Source of the DNA: Halioxenophilus aromaticivorans
GTDB taxonomy: Bacteria > Pseudomonadota > Gammaproteobacteria > Pseudomonadales > Cellvibrionaceae
Length of the DNA stretch: 64,000 bases
NCBI RefSeq assembly: GCF_042850945.1
Contig: NZ_AP031496.1
Location: 5,084,001-5,148,000, forward strand
Direction of reading: 5' to 3'
The number at the start of each line of letters is the position of its first letter. Within the stretch, counting starts at the first letter, position 1. The translations under genes were made by a program, and so were the position numbers. Below are positions 26,386-34,890 of this stretch, piece by piece. The notes below the pieces were generated by a model that worked only from the letters and a program-made list of their open reading frames with translations, had not been told where the DNA came from and did not search any database.

Positions 26386-29049
26386 ATGAAATCAGCCCTG
26401 AAAACACTGGCCATTGCCGGTGCCGCTTTAGTTGGCTTTACCGGGGCCGCCATGGTGGCCATTACCACATTCATAGACCCAAACGACTACAAACCCCAGA
26501 TAGAAGAACTCGCCCAACAGCAGGGCTACCCCATTGCGTTAAACGGCGAGCTGAGCTGGCAGTTTTTTCCACGCCTGGGCATCGCCGTTAACGACGCCCA
26601 ACTGTTGGGCGCTGACGCCGGCCAACCGGCGCTAGCCAGCGTTAAAGAAGTCCGCGCCTCGGTTATGGTGCTGCCGCTATTACGCAAGCAAGTGGCCGTA
26701 GACCACGTACTGCTGGATGGCCTAAGCGCAAATTTAAGCATCGATAAAAACGGCAACACCAGCTGGCAACACCTGCTCAAAGAAGATGACCAAAGCCCCA
26801 CTGCCAGTGAGCCGCCCAGCGAACCCACGGTTACCGACAACAAAGGCCATTCGCTATCCCTGGCGGCCAACAGCATACAATTAAAGAATGCCGAAATCCG
26901 CTACATAGACCAACGCAGTGACACCGACATTCGCCTACGCCCGCTGGGTGCGGAGATCAACCGCCTTAACTTGGATGGCATAGAGTTCCCGGTGCGGGTG
27001 GAATGGGCGGCGGAGATTAACCACGGCGCATTAAAACAAACCTTAATGAACAGTGGCTCGCTGGAAACCGCGGTTACCCTCACCCAGGATTTTAAACACC
27101 TTAAGTTAAAACAGGGCCACCTCAACAGTGAAATGGGCAACAGCGATGTAAAGGAAAAATCGTTTATAACCCTGGAATTTGGCGCTGATATTACAAACTT
27201 ACTGACCAACCCCACCATAAAAGCCCACGCCGAACTGACCCCCACCGACGTAAAGGCCATAGCCAACAACTTCACCGCCCAACCGCTGCAAACCCACAAC
27301 CCTAAGTCGCTGACCCGGGTTGGTTTTAACCTAAGCGTTGCAGGCACCCCAGACAACTTAAGCATCAACCCCATTGCCATTACCCTGGACGACACTAGCA
27401 TTAACGGCAAGGCCGAACTGGCAAACCAAAACCAGCTGCAGCTGCAACTTACTGGCAGCACCATTAATGTGGACGACTACCTGCCAGACGCCAACGCGCC
27501 GCCGGCAGAAATACCCGAAGAAGCCCTGCCGGAGCCCACCACCGATGGCGAAGCACCGCTGGCGGTTCTCAACCAATACAGCGCCGACATCAACATTGGC
27601 TTTGAGCAAATCAGCGCCATGGGCATTGCCCAAAACACCCCGCAGCTTACTGCCAAACTGGCCGACGGCGTGCTCAAGGTGCAACCCCTGGCCGCTAAAA
27701 TCAACGGCAAAACCACACAATTAAGCGGCCAGTTAGACGCCCAAGGCAAGCTGCAAGCCAAGCTCAATGTGCCCACCATCAACGCCCGCCAACTGCTCAC
27801 CGATTTAAATATCGAGCTGCCCGTTACCGCCGACAACAGCACCCTGCAAGCCGTGGATTTGAGCCTGGATGCCAGCGGCAACTTAGATGACATAGCCATC
27901 AACAACCTAAACTTTGGCCTGGACCAAACCCGCATTACCGGCTCAGCGCGGATTCGTAACGGCAGCGATATAGACATCAAACTGGCTGGCACCGAACTGA
28001 ATGCAGACCGTTATCTGCCGCCGCCTGCCGAAGCAACCCCGGCGGAAACCGAAGCCGGTGCAACGCAGCCCACCACACCAGAAACACCATTGGATTTCAG
28101 CGCCCTGCAAACTCTGAACGCCAAGGCCTCTGTTACCTTTAGCAAACTCAAGGCCCACAACCTAGAACTGGCCAACCTAAAACTGGCCGCTAACAGCAGC
28201 CAAGGGCTGGCCAAACTGGACAACCTCAGCGCCGACTTTTACCAAGGCCAACTGAAGGCGAAAGGCCAGCTAGACGCCCGCAGCAAAACCCCCAGTGTAA
28301 GCTTTACCGGCGACGGCCAGGGCGTGGCCATCAAACCCCTTTTGGCCGCCCTGGCCACCGGCGACACGCCGCAGAAGTTTGTGCTGGCAGGCCTGGCCAA
28401 CGGCAAGGTCACCCTCAATACCCAAGGCAACACCGTTAGCCATTGGATGGAAAACGCCAAGGCCAACATCAACGCCAATACCCAAAGCCTGCAGCTGGTG
28501 CCGATTAATATAGAGAAGATGGTGTGCCAGGCCGTGGCCTTGGTGCAGGGCGAAAGCCTGGCCAATATCGACTGGCCGGCGCTGACCCAAATGCAGGACC
28601 TCAACGTCAAAATCAGTTACGCCAACCAAACCGCCACCATCGAGGAGCTTTCCGCCGGTGTGGAGCAGTTCAACCTGGGCGCTCTCGGCAAGGTGGATCT
28701 AGGCAAGCAGAGTTTGGATGTACAGCTGCCGGTGCAGTTTTCGCAACCACTCACCCAGCGCGAGGGTTGCCCGGCTACGAGTAGCTGGCTGGTGGGCAAG
28801 GCGCTGTCTTTGGTGCGCTGCAAAGGCAGCCTGCTCGAGCCCACCCAAGCCTGCGGCCTGGACGACCGCGCCATTCGCGAAGCCGTTAAGGATTACGCCG
28901 AGGCCAAGGCAAAAGCCAAGGTCGAGGCTAAAAAAGACGAGGCAGAACAGCGATTGGACGAGAAAAAAGATCGTCTCAAGGATAAAATCGACGACGAGCT
29001 GGGCGAAGGCACCAGCGAATTACTAAAAGATTTGTTTAAACGCGATTAG
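26386..29049 (+). CDS. AsmA-family protein
   Basis: An 887-residue AsmA-family protein anchored by one N-terminal membrane helix (TLAIAGAALVGFTGAAMVAI) followed by the AsmA start FIDPNDYKPQIEELAQQ. AsmA proteins are periplasm-spanning bridge-like proteins linked to phospholipid movement to the outer membrane. The middle consists of repeated beta-rich segments with Pro/Thr/Glu-rich linkers (around 370-390 and 545-570). The C-terminal tail (residues 840-885) is a charged Lys/Glu/Ala helix. Longer than E. coli AsmA (617). AAGG lies eight bases before ATG 26386. Confidence 0.92.
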   Translation: MKSALKTLAIAGAALVGFTGAAMVAITTFIDPNDYKPQIEELAQQQGYPIALNGELSWQFFPRLGIAVNDAQLLGADAGQPALASVKEVRASVMVLPLLRKQVAVDHVLLDGLSANLSIDKNGNTSWQHLLKEDDQSPTASEPPSEPTVTDNKGHSLSLAANSIQLKNAEIRYIDQRSDTDIRLRPLGAEINRLNLDGIEFPVRVEWAAEINHGALKQTLMNSGSLETAVTLTQDFKHLKLKQGHLNSEMGNSDVKEKSFITLEFGADITNLLTNPTIKAHAELTPTDVKAIANNFTAQPLQTHNPKSLTRVGFNLSVAGTPDNLSINPIAITLDDTSINGKAELANQNQLQLQLTGSTINVDDYLPDANAPPAEIPEEALPEPTTDGEAPLAVLNQYSADINIGFEQISAMGIAQNTPQLTAKLADGVLKVQPLAAKINGKTTQLSGQLDAQGKLQAKLNVPTINARQLLTDLNIELPVTADNSTLQAVDLSLDASGNLDDIAINNLNFGLDQTRITGSARIRNGSDIDIKLAGTELNADRYLPPPAEATPAETEAGATQPTTPETPLDFSALQTLNAKASVTFSKLKAHNLELANLKLAANSSQGLAKLDNLSADFYQGQLKAKGQLDARSKTPSVSFTGDGQGVAIKPLLAALATGDTPQKFVLAGLANGKVTLNTQGNTVSHWMENAKANINANTQSLQLVPINIEKMVCQAVALVQGESLANIDWPALTQMQDLNVKISYANQTATIEELSAGVEQFNLGALGKVDLGKQSLDVQLPVQFSQPLTQREGCPATSSWLVGKALSLVRCKGSLLEPTQACGLDDRAIREAVKDYAEAKAKAKVEAKKDEAEQRLDEKKDRLKDKIDDELGEGTSELLKDLFKRD

Positions 29050-29062
29050 AGCCTATATTCGA

Positions 29063-30157
29063 GTGACCGATAAACGCACCGCCACCCGCTTTCAACAGCG
29101 GGTGTTTGGCTGGTACCACCAACACGGCCGTAAAAACCTGCCCTGGCAAAAAAAGATCAGCCCCTACCGCGTATGGGTATCTGAAATTATGCTGCAGCAA
29201 ACCCAGGTAACCACGGTAATCCCCTACTTTGAGCGCTTTATGCAGCGCTTTAGCAGCGTAAAAGCTTTGGCCGAAGCCCCGGTGGATGACGTGTTGGCCC
29301 TGTGGACGGGCCTGGGCTACTACGCCCGAGCCCGCAACCTGCACAAGTGCGCGCAAACCGTGGTGGCAGAGCACGGCGGGCGATTTCCGCGCAGCGTAGA
29401 CGGCCTGGCCGAGCTGCCCGGCATTGGCCGCTCCACCGCCGGCGCCATTGCCTCCATCAGCATGGGCATTAGCGCCCCTATCTTGGACGGCAACGTAAAG
29501 CGCGTGCTGGCCCGGCACTACGCCGTGCCCGGCTGGCCCGGCCAAACCAAAGTGCACGACCAACTGTGGCAAATCGCCGAGGGCCTAACCCCGGTTGAAG
29601 ACTGCAACCACTACACCCAAGCCATGATGGACCTGGGCGCCACCCTCTGCACCCGCAGCAAACCCGACTGCCCCGCCTGCCCGCTGAACAAAACCTGCCA
29701 AGCCTCCGCCCAGGGCAACCCCACGGACTACCCCGGCAAAAAGCCCAAAAGCAAAAAACCGGTAAAGCAAACCCGCATGTTGATGATCACCAACCCACAG
29801 GGGCATATTTTGCTGCAGAAACGCCCGCCCTCGGGTATTTGGGGTGGTCTGTGGTGCTTTCCTGAGATCAGTGTGGAAGAGGACATCGATACTGCTCTAC
29901 AAGCCATCACCCCGATTACTGGCTCAGGGCCACAGTGCGAAACCTGGCAGGGCTTTAGGCACACCTTTAGCCACTATCACTTAGATATAGAACCGGTACG
30001 GGTGAATTTAGACAAGGCAGTAACGGGGGTAAGTGAAGGCAACCAGCGCTGGGTTGCGCTGACCGACACCGGCGAGCTGGGCTTGGCCGCGCCGGTGGTA
30101 AAGCTGCTAAAACAACTGCACAGCGGGCATTCAACCGGCCAACCGCAGCTCTTCTAA
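29063..30157 (+). CDS. mutY: Adenine DNA glycosylase
   Basis: A 364-residue base-excision-repair enzyme that removes adenine opposite 8-oxoguanine. Seen are the catalytic-pocket helix SEIMLQQTQVTTVIPYFERF, helix-hairpin-helix LPGIGRSTAGAIAS, catalytic Asp in PILDGNVKRVLAR, the 4Fe-4S cysteines CTRSKPDCPACPLNKTC (C-x6-C-x2-C-x5-C) and a C-terminal Nudix-like 8-oxoG recognition domain. The start is GTG 29063, 13 bases after asmA. Its last 27 bases overlap the convergent phosphatase gene. Confidence 0.97.
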   Translation: MTDKRTATRFQQRVFGWYHQHGRKNLPWQKKISPYRVWVSEIMLQQTQVTTVIPYFERFMQRFSSVKALAEAPVDDVLALWTGLGYYARARNLHKCAQTVVAEHGGRFPRSVDGLAELPGIGRSTAGAIASISMGISAPILDGNVKRVLARHYAVPGWPGQTKVHDQLWQIAEGLTPVEDCNHYTQAMMDLGATLCTRSKPDCPACPLNKTCQASAQGNPTDYPGKKPKSKKPVKQTRMLMITNPQGHILLQKRPPSGIWGGLWCFPEISVEEDIDTALQAITPITGSGPQCETWQGFRHTFSHYHLDIEPVRVNLDKAVTGVSEGNQRWVALTDTGELGLAAPVVKLLKQLHSGHSTGQPQLF

Positions 30158-30571
30158 CAAGGCATCCAAAGACTGCACCAAATGCGGTAAGGCACGCTCT
30201 GGCCCATAGATGTGCAAGTCTTCCACCGTAAAGTAATGGATGCCATTCGCCCGGTGGGGAAAGTGCTGCTGCATCATGGGGTAATGTTCATCCCGGCTGG
30301 CGGCAATCACCCGGTGGTACTGATCAAAATGCTCATCCTCCACCCGCGCCGGAAAGCGGCTGGTATCGGCCTCCAAACCAATCTCGCTTAGGTATTGAAT
30401 AGAATGTGGAGACATAGGCCCCTCCACCCCTTCAAACAGCGGATGGCGGGTAATGGCCTTGGAATCCGCCCGCCAATTTAAGCCGGCAAGCGCGGCGTGG
30501 TGGTTAAAATACTGCTCCGAAAACCGGCTGCGATAGTAATTGGCAGTACACAAAAACAGCAATTGATTCAT
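30131..30571 (-). CDS. Low-molecular-weight protein-tyrosine-phosphatase-like protein
   Basis: A 146-residue protein opening MNQLLFLCTANYYRSRFSEQ, the P-loop of the LMW phosphatase/arsenate reductase fold (Cys8 ... Arg14-Ser... pattern C-x5-R). It belongs to the branch of the family in which the loop reads CTxNYYRSRF rather than CxGNICRSP, whose substrates are unknown. Inserted on the minus strand between mutY and yggX, two genes that are normally adjacent, and overlapping mutY by 27 bases. Confidence 0.78.
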   Translation of the reverse strand: MNQLLFLCTANYYRSRFSEQYFNHHAALAGLNWRADSKAITRHPLFEGVEGPMSPHSIQYLSEIGLEADTSRFPARVEDEHFDQYHRVIAASRDEHYPMMQQHFPHRANGIHYFTVEDLHIYGPERALPHLVQSLDALLEELRLAG

Positions 30572-30714
30572 TCACATCACCTCAAAACGGCGTTAATGGC
30601 GCGCAGCGATTACCAACGCACACACGCCAGAAACGCATTCACAAAACGGCTATAATGCCCAGCCGATAAGACGCTTTAATGAATCAACCCTACTACAGAG
30701 AGCAAGGCCAAGCC

Positions 30715-31014
30715 ATGAGTCGAACCGTATTGTGCCGCAAATATAAGCAAGAACTGGAAGGCCTAAACCGCCCGCCCTATCCCGGCGCCAAAGGCCAAGA
30801 CCTATACGACAACATCTCCAAACAGGCCTGGGCCGACTGGATGAAATTTCAAACCATGCTCATCAACGAGCGCCAACTCAACATGATGGACATGGGCGCC
30901 CGCACCTACCTCAGCGAACAAATGGACAAATTCTTCGCCGGCGAAGAAACCGACCAAGTAGAAGGCTACGTGCCACCCAGCCAAGCTGGCGCTGATCAGA
31001 ATTCAAACGACTGA
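30715..31014 (+). CDS. yggX: Oxidative damage protection protein YggX
   Basis: A 99-residue YggX (Fe(2+)-trafficking family), which protects Fe-S proteins from superoxide and helps iron delivery. The start ATG 30715 gives the family N-terminus MSRTVLCRKYKQELEGL; an upstream ATG at 30679 would add an atypical extension. The core WADWMKFQTMLINERQLNMM is conserved. It is the usual downstream neighbour of mutY, here separated by the phosphatase gene. C-terminal tail is slightly longer than the 91 residues of the E. coli protein. Confidence 0.95.
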   Translation: MSRTVLCRKYKQELEGLNRPPYPGAKGQDLYDNISKQAWADWMKFQTMLINERQLNMMDMGARTYLSEQMDKFFAGEETDQVEGYVPPSQAGADQNSND

Positions 31015-31108
31015 TTTCACAACATTTTTATCTCCCAAGCTCTTGACTCCAAAGAGCCGAGCGGGTTTAATACGCGCCTCTTTAGGGGCAGCAGCCCTAA
31101 CCGATTTA

Positions 31109-31184
31109 GCCCGGATAGCTCAGTCGGTAGAGCAGGGGATTGAAAATCCCCGTGTCGGTGGTTCGATTCCGCCTCCGGGCACCA
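31109..31184 (+). tRNA. tRNA-Phe (anticodon GAA)
   Basis: 76 bases including an encoded CCA end. The acceptor GCCCGGA pairs with TCCGGGC; the D-arm reads GCTCAGTCGGTAGAGC; the anticodon loop carries GAA at 31142-31144 on a GGGGA/TCCCC stem; the T-arm holds GGTTCGATTCC. A terminator follows within ten bases. The accessory island begins directly behind it, and tRNA-Phe 3' ends are common integration targets. Confidence 0.97.
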
Positions 31185-31190
31185 TAAACA

Positions 31191-31224
31191 AACCCCTTAG
31201 TACCTCGGTACTAAGGGGTTTTTT
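31191..31224 (+). terminator. Strong terminator after tRNA-Phe
   Basis: AACCCCTTAGTACC pairs with GGTACTAAGGGGTT and is followed by TTTTT. The stem can be extended outward because GGCACCATAAA of the tRNA end is mirrored by TTTATGGTGCC, giving a palindrome of about 27 imperfect pairs. Confidence 0.92.
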
Positions 31225-31345
31225 TATGGTGCCTGAGTGGTAGGGATCGAACCATAGCTCGACAAATTTGCCGGGAGCAAATTTGGACAGCCGAAGGCTG
31301 GGCCCGGAGGGCTGGGCTACACGGACGTAGCCCACATTCCGCCTC
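31225..31345. repeat. Inverted remnant of a tRNA 3' end plus nested hairpins
   Basis: Read on the minus strand this stretch gives GGTTCGATCCCTACCACTC followed by AGGCACCATAAA, resembling a tRNA T-arm and CCA end and facing the real tRNA-Phe. Next to it lie three short hairpins in a row (CAAATTTGCC/GGAGCAAATTTG, AGCCGAAGGCT, GGGCTAC/GTAGCCC), then ATTCCGCCTC, which also occurs in the tRNA T-arm. It looks like debris of an integration or rearrangement event at the tRNA. Confidence 0.5.
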
Positions 31346-31416
31346 TACCCCACTCTCCATACGCACCACAGCCAACTATCGCACCAGCGGGGCTTTTTAA
31401 CTGTAACCCCAGGCGG

Positions 31417-31983
31417 TTAGAGAAAGTCAGAAAACTCTTTAAGTTTCGACACTGTTTGGGGGAGTTGTTGTTTCTGCAAAATAGCCAGGAACTCATCGAC
31501 GTTAATCTGGGGATTCTTTAACGCTGTTCGCTGCTTCTTGATGGCTGAACAACAAAGCGCCGGAGCCATATCAATCTGGTAATAGATAAAATCGTCTGGG
31601 TGAAGTAGTTCGATTCCATATGGTTTCAAACCAGCTGCAGGAAAGTCTTTAAGATTCAGAGTAACGATAGCATCCGCATTACAACGGATAGCTGCTGCCA
31701 GCACGTGGCGATCATCAGCGTCCGGTAATTGAAGAGTCCCAATCAAAGATTTGTACCCCGTGACTCTGGCATCTTTTACATGGGCATTCATCAAGTCGCG
31801 TATGCGTTCCAATTTATCGCGAGTATATTTTCCTTGCCGTAACAGTGCATTAATCCACTCTTCGTGAATCTGATCCGTCCAGTGCGCCTTAAACAAGCCT
31901 GTCAGGGCTAAACGCATTAAAGTATGCCGCAGAGGCGCGGGATACAAAACACAAGCATCGTACACTACAGTGAACTTGCTCAC
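31417..31983 (-). CDS. PIN-domain ribonuclease toxin
   Basis: A 188-residue PIN-domain protein, VapC-like. Acidic metal-binding residues are visible: Asp9 in VVYDACVLYP, Glu41/Glu42 in IHEEWINALL, the LPDADDRHVLAAA block with Asp88, Asp90 and Asp91, and TLNLKDFP with Asp113. Such enzymes cleave RNA (often tRNA or rRNA) and are neutralised by the antitoxin encoded just upstream, six bases away. Longer than typical VapC (about 130), with an extra C-terminal 50 residues as in the PIN_3-type group. RNA target unknown. Confidence 0.88.
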   Translation of the reverse strand: MSKFTVVYDACVLYPAPLRHTLMRLALTGLFKAHWTDQIHEEWINALLRQGKYTRDKLERIRDLMNAHVKDARVTGYKSLIGTLQLPDADDRHVLAAAIRCNADAIVTLNLKDFPAAGLKPYGIELLHPDDFIYYQIDMAPALCCSAIKKQRTALKNPQINVDEFLAILQKQQLPQTVSKLKEFSDFL

Positions 31984-31989
31984 GGCTGC

Positions 31990-32442
31990 TCAGTACCCCA
32001 TTCCCTCATCTTGAGATAGCGCAACCAGCTCATCCAGAGCCTTGCTACGCAGCTGCTCTGTCTTCTCCCGATAAGCCAAGACATCGGTTAGCAATACCCG
32101 GCGGTGGGCACCGACCTTGCGAAAGGGAACCTCGCCCTTCTCCAGCAAACCGACCAAAAAGGGGCGGCTTACATTGAGCAAGTTGGCGGCCTCCTGAGTA
32201 CTGACCTCTTGGTGATGCGGAATCAGACTAATCGCATTACCTTTAGACGTCTCAGACAACACATCGAGCAGCATTTGCAGCACATGCCCAGGTAGCACCA
32301 GCTCATCGGACTCACCATTGCTACCAAGCAATGAGAGCTGAACGCGTTCCACGTTCGCATACTTGGACAGGGTACGGCTTGATATCTTCGCTTGCTCTAC
32401 CTCTGTACTGGTAGGCAAGTGGACTATTTTTTGAGCGGACAC
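31990..32442 (-). CDS. Excisionase-like helix-turn-helix antitoxin
   Basis: A 150-residue protein with a C-terminal MerR/excisionase-type DNA-binding domain (VSTQEAANLLNVSRPFLVGL, then KVGAHRRVLLTDVLAYREK). It begins at GTG 32442 behind GGAGG, and it is followed six bases later by the PIN toxin, so it is very probably the cognate antitoxin and autoregulator. The N-terminal 70 residues are unrelated to known families I can recall. A 16-bp perfect palindrome 91 bases upstream is a likely operator. Confidence 0.85.
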   Translation of the reverse strand: MSAQKIVHLPTSTEVEQAKISSRTLSKYANVERVQLSLLGSNGESDELVLPGHVLQMLLDVLSETSKGNAISLIPHHQEVSTQEAANLLNVSRPFLVGLLEKGEVPFRKVGAHRRVLLTDVLAYREKTEQLRSKALDELVALSQDEGMGY

Positions 32443-32532
32443 AACGAACCTCCAGAATTCATGACGTTATAAAGTAATCACACGTGGATGATTCCCCAGA
32501 GGATAGCACAAACGAAATATACGAAACATTCA

Positions 32533-32548
32533 AAATATTCGAATATTT
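32533..32548. promoter_or_regulatory. Candidate operator of the PIN toxin-antitoxin operon
   Basis: AAATATTCGAATATTT is a perfect 16-bp palindrome in the AT-rich region upstream of the antitoxin gene, a fitting position for autoregulatory binding. Confidence 0.5.
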
Positions 32549-32689
32549 ATATGGCGTGTCTATCTCATAGATTCACATGATATGTAACGTCTATAACCAG
32601 GAACGAACTGGTAGATTCACAGGGTTAAGCAGCCCGAACCAGCTGGCGTATAGCGGACCGCAATATTATGGGCAGCTAAAATATTATTG

Positions 32690-32905
32690 AACTTTTAATC
32701 AACTAAGGCTAGTTTTGACGAACGCTGAATATAGCGACAGTTGTCGGTGAAAAGGATTTATTCGAGGATATGTGACGTGGCGCCTATCTAGCGATCGGCA
32801 AGGTCTTACCAGGCCGAGAGATTAATGACGCATGCTAGTTAGGGTGTACTTACTATTGCTTAGATATATGACGAATCGCACGGATACCTGTCGGGTGTTA
32901 AATTG
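32690..32905 (+). repeat. Non-coding leader repeat, copy A
   Basis: About 215 bases without a coding frame that end exactly at a cassette-type core, G^TTATAGC (32905/32906). Diverged copies lie at 41527-41739 (B) and 42537-42742 (C). A and B agree at 36 of 46 positions in the first block (from TTTTAATCAACTAAGGCTAG), and all three share the block GCTAGTTAGGGTGTACTTAC-like about 75 bases before the core. Possible roles are an attI-like recombination site, a promoter leader or a structured RNA. Confidence 0.7.
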
Positions 32906-32932
32906 TTATAGCTCCGAATTGTCGAGGATAGA

Positions 32933-34333
32933 ATGTCATACGCCCTAATCGATAATGCTTCTCTGACTGCTGTAGAAAGAGCAGTTGGACGAGTTGTTGT
33001 TAAGAACCCTGATACTATAAATGGCGATTTGGTAGCTTTTGAAAATCTTATACAGGCAATCCTTTTCTATGATGACTTGATATGCGTAGACAACTATAAG
33101 GAAGAGCATAGGGATTCGAGAATAAAGAATTTTGATTTTATTAGATTCCTATCGCCAAATTCTTATGGTCTTGATCAAGTAGAAGCATTGTCACAAAAGC
33201 AGGCAAGGTCAATTAAGCCTGAAATACGTGGCGGGGAGTTTGCTGATGATGATTTTCGTGAGTTAGTAGAATTATTAAAGCTCAATATGGTTTGCACATG
33301 GGATATGCGGTCCAGTGTTTACTATTTAACCATGAAGATGTTAGGTCAACCGAATACCCCAGAGTACGAAAAATACAGTGAATTAAGCTCGGCTATTTTC
33401 AATGAGTTATCCGACGTTGGTTCAACGAAAGGGTACTGGTCAACCAATGCCACCTTGATCAGCTCTAAGGGGCATGTGCATACATCTGAGGAATTCCAAA
33501 AGCAAGTAGATGGGCTAGGCGGTGTTACTCGCCCTTTAGAAATGTTTATTGCTTCTCTGAACTGGCTTGCTTTTAAGTCAATCTACTACAGTATTGCCGC
33601 GAAGCATTTGCGGGCTGATTCTTTTATTCATCCAATTAGGCATGCTTATCAGCTACATTGGATGAAAAAGACAGGGGCTTTTGGTCATGACTTCTCCGCA
33701 AAAGTACTATCTAATCTTTCACAAAAGATATCCACATCAATTTCTGAAGTTGTAGATCATGGTCGAGCTGCGACTGTAAGTATGGATATTCCCATTTTTA
33801 GTGCTTGGCTTGCACAAGAATCAGGTGGAATACAAAATTCTATCGGTGCAGCATTAGAGGTTAAGAAATCCAATCATTTCATGGTTACTAGAGAAACACT
33901 TCGAGAGATAAAAATTGCTTATGACGAATCTGGTCTAGCTAAAGGGAACGTCAAAACCACAAAGCTGCTTTCTGAGTTAGATAAAATATCAGGTGATTTA
34001 AAAAGGACTTATGGAGTTCCTTCTCCTCAAGGAATACAAGGTAGCTTTTTGATTAAAACAATAAATTCCTTAACTTCTCCCTTCGGAATTCCAGCCATAC
34101 CTGATAAGGAATTCGCTCTTAGCACACCGGACTTTATGAAAAGCAATCAAAGTAAAGCCTTTTCTACAATATTCAAAGATATCGCCAATGAGCTTACTTC
34201 TATAGAGCGTTTAGGCGGGCATAGAGATTTGCTGGCCTCTCAGTTTCAAATTGATGATGAGTATTACACTGCACCGAAGACGGAAGATCCTCAATTCCGT
34301 AGGGCAAGTTCTAGTTGGAAACTTCCGATGTAA
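32933..34333 (+). CDS. Unknown 466-aa protein carried on an integron-type cassette
   Basis: A soluble 466-residue protein I cannot assign to a family. No signal peptide or membrane segment; predicted mostly helical, with a Tyr/Trp-rich middle (FIASLNWLAFKSIYYSIAAK). The gene is AT-rich compared with the chromosome. It starts 27 bases after the cassette core GTTATAGC, and the stop codon is followed at once by an attC site whose first core GCTATAAC is the reverse complement of that 5' core. This makes it a complete integron cassette (about 32906-34401), large for its kind. Function unknown; a defence role is only a guess from context. Confidence 0.8.
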   Translation: MSYALIDNASLTAVERAVGRVVVKNPDTINGDLVAFENLIQAILFYDDLICVDNYKEEHRDSRIKNFDFIRFLSPNSYGLDQVEALSQKQARSIKPEIRGGEFADDDFRELVELLKLNMVCTWDMRSSVYYLTMKMLGQPNTPEYEKYSELSSAIFNELSDVGSTKGYWSTNATLISSKGHVHTSEEFQKQVDGLGGVTRPLEMFIASLNWLAFKSIYYSIAAKHLRADSFIHPIRHAYQLHWMKKTGAFGHDFSAKVLSNLSQKISTSISEVVDHGRAATVSMDIPIFSAWLAQESGGIQNSIGAALEVKKSNHFMVTRETLREIKIAYDESGLAKGNVKTTKLLSELDKISGDLKRTYGVPSPQGIQGSFLIKTINSLTSPFGIPAIPDKEFALSTPDFMKSNQSKAFSTIFKDIANELTSIERLGGHRDLLASQFQIDDEYYTAPKTEDPQFRRASSSWKLPM

Positions 34334-34334
34334 A

Positions 34335-34407
34335 GCTATAACAAGGCGCTGCTGTCGGACAAATTTTCCACTGCGCTCCAAATTTGCCGCAGAGCGCGGC
34401 GTTATGC
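34335..34407 (+). repeat. Integron attC recombination site
   Basis: Outer cores GCTATAAC (34335-34342) and GTTATGC (34401-34407) enclose an imperfect palindrome: AAGGCGCTGCTG pairs with AGAGCGCGGC, and GGACAAATTT pairs with AAATTTGCCGC, with unpaired extra bases as in folded attC sites. The left core matches the 5' end of the preceding cassette and the right core belongs to the next cassette, exactly the arrangement of neighbouring integron cassettes. No integrase gene is in the window. Confidence 0.85.
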
Positions 34408-34452
34408 GCAGCAAAAATTATTGAGTGAAAACAAACGAAAGGAGAATTTAGG

Positions 34453-34797
34453 ATGGAAAATGGATGGTATGCATTTTTAGTGATTGTATTGGTTATGTTC
34501 TCAATTTTACCGCTAATTATTTTTATATTGGAGTCCATTAAAAATCCAATAAAAAACAAAGGATTATTGGCCTGGGGGATAGGGCTTCTTGTTTTCGCTG
34601 GCGTTTACTTTGCGTTTCTAACTGACGGGGAAGAGCGTTTCAAAGCAGTTAAAGTTAACTCTGAATCTGAGGAATCTCTCCGGCAGAAAATAGTATCGTT
34701 ATTTGGTCTATGGATATATATAGTTCCAGCAACCTACCTATCTCTCGGCTGTAGTTTGATGGCATCCTATAGTACAAGAGAGGAAGAAAATGCATAA
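34453..34797 (+). CDS. Small inner-membrane protein on the second cassette
   Basis: A 114-residue protein with three predicted membrane helices (AFLVIVLVMFSILPLIIFIL, LLAWGIGLLVFAGVYFAFL, LFGLWIYIVPATYLSLGCSL) separated by a charged loop. AGGAG precedes ATG 34453. It starts about 50 bases after the attC right core GTTATGC, and the matching GCATAAC overlaps its last codons at 34792, so it fills the second cassette. Family not recognised; small membrane proteins are frequent integron cargo. Confidence 0.72.
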   Translation: MENGWYAFLVIVLVMFSILPLIIFILESIKNPIKNKGLLAWGIGLLVFAGVYFAFLTDGEERFKAVKVNSESEESLRQKIVSLFGLWIYIVPATYLSLGCSLMASYSTREEENA

Positions 34798-34830
34798 CCA
34801 AGTCAGCCAGCGGACCTCCGTTCCAAAAGA
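34792..34830 (+). repeat. Truncated attC of the second cassette
   Basis: GCATAAC, the complement of the cassette's 5' core GTTATGC, is followed by the left arm AAGTCAGCCAGCGGACCTCC of an attC site, but the right arm and outer GTT core are missing. The sequence instead runs into the GGGACAGGCAC repeat region, so the array is broken here. Confidence 0.65.
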
Positions 34831-34852
34831 GGCCATAATAAGGACATAATAA

Positions 34853-34890
34853 GGGACAGGCACTATCATAGAGGCAAAAGGGACAGGCAC
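34853..34890. repeat. GGGACAGGCAC repeats, left group
   Basis: Two direct copies of GGGACAGGCAC at 34853-34863 and 34880-34890, each preceded by A-rich bases. Five more lie on the far side of the TIR-like/P-loop gene (37407-37610). Such repeats commonly accompany RAYT/Y1-type transposase genes, and one (37818-38770 plus its fragment at 41198-41222) lies nearby. Confidence 0.85.
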
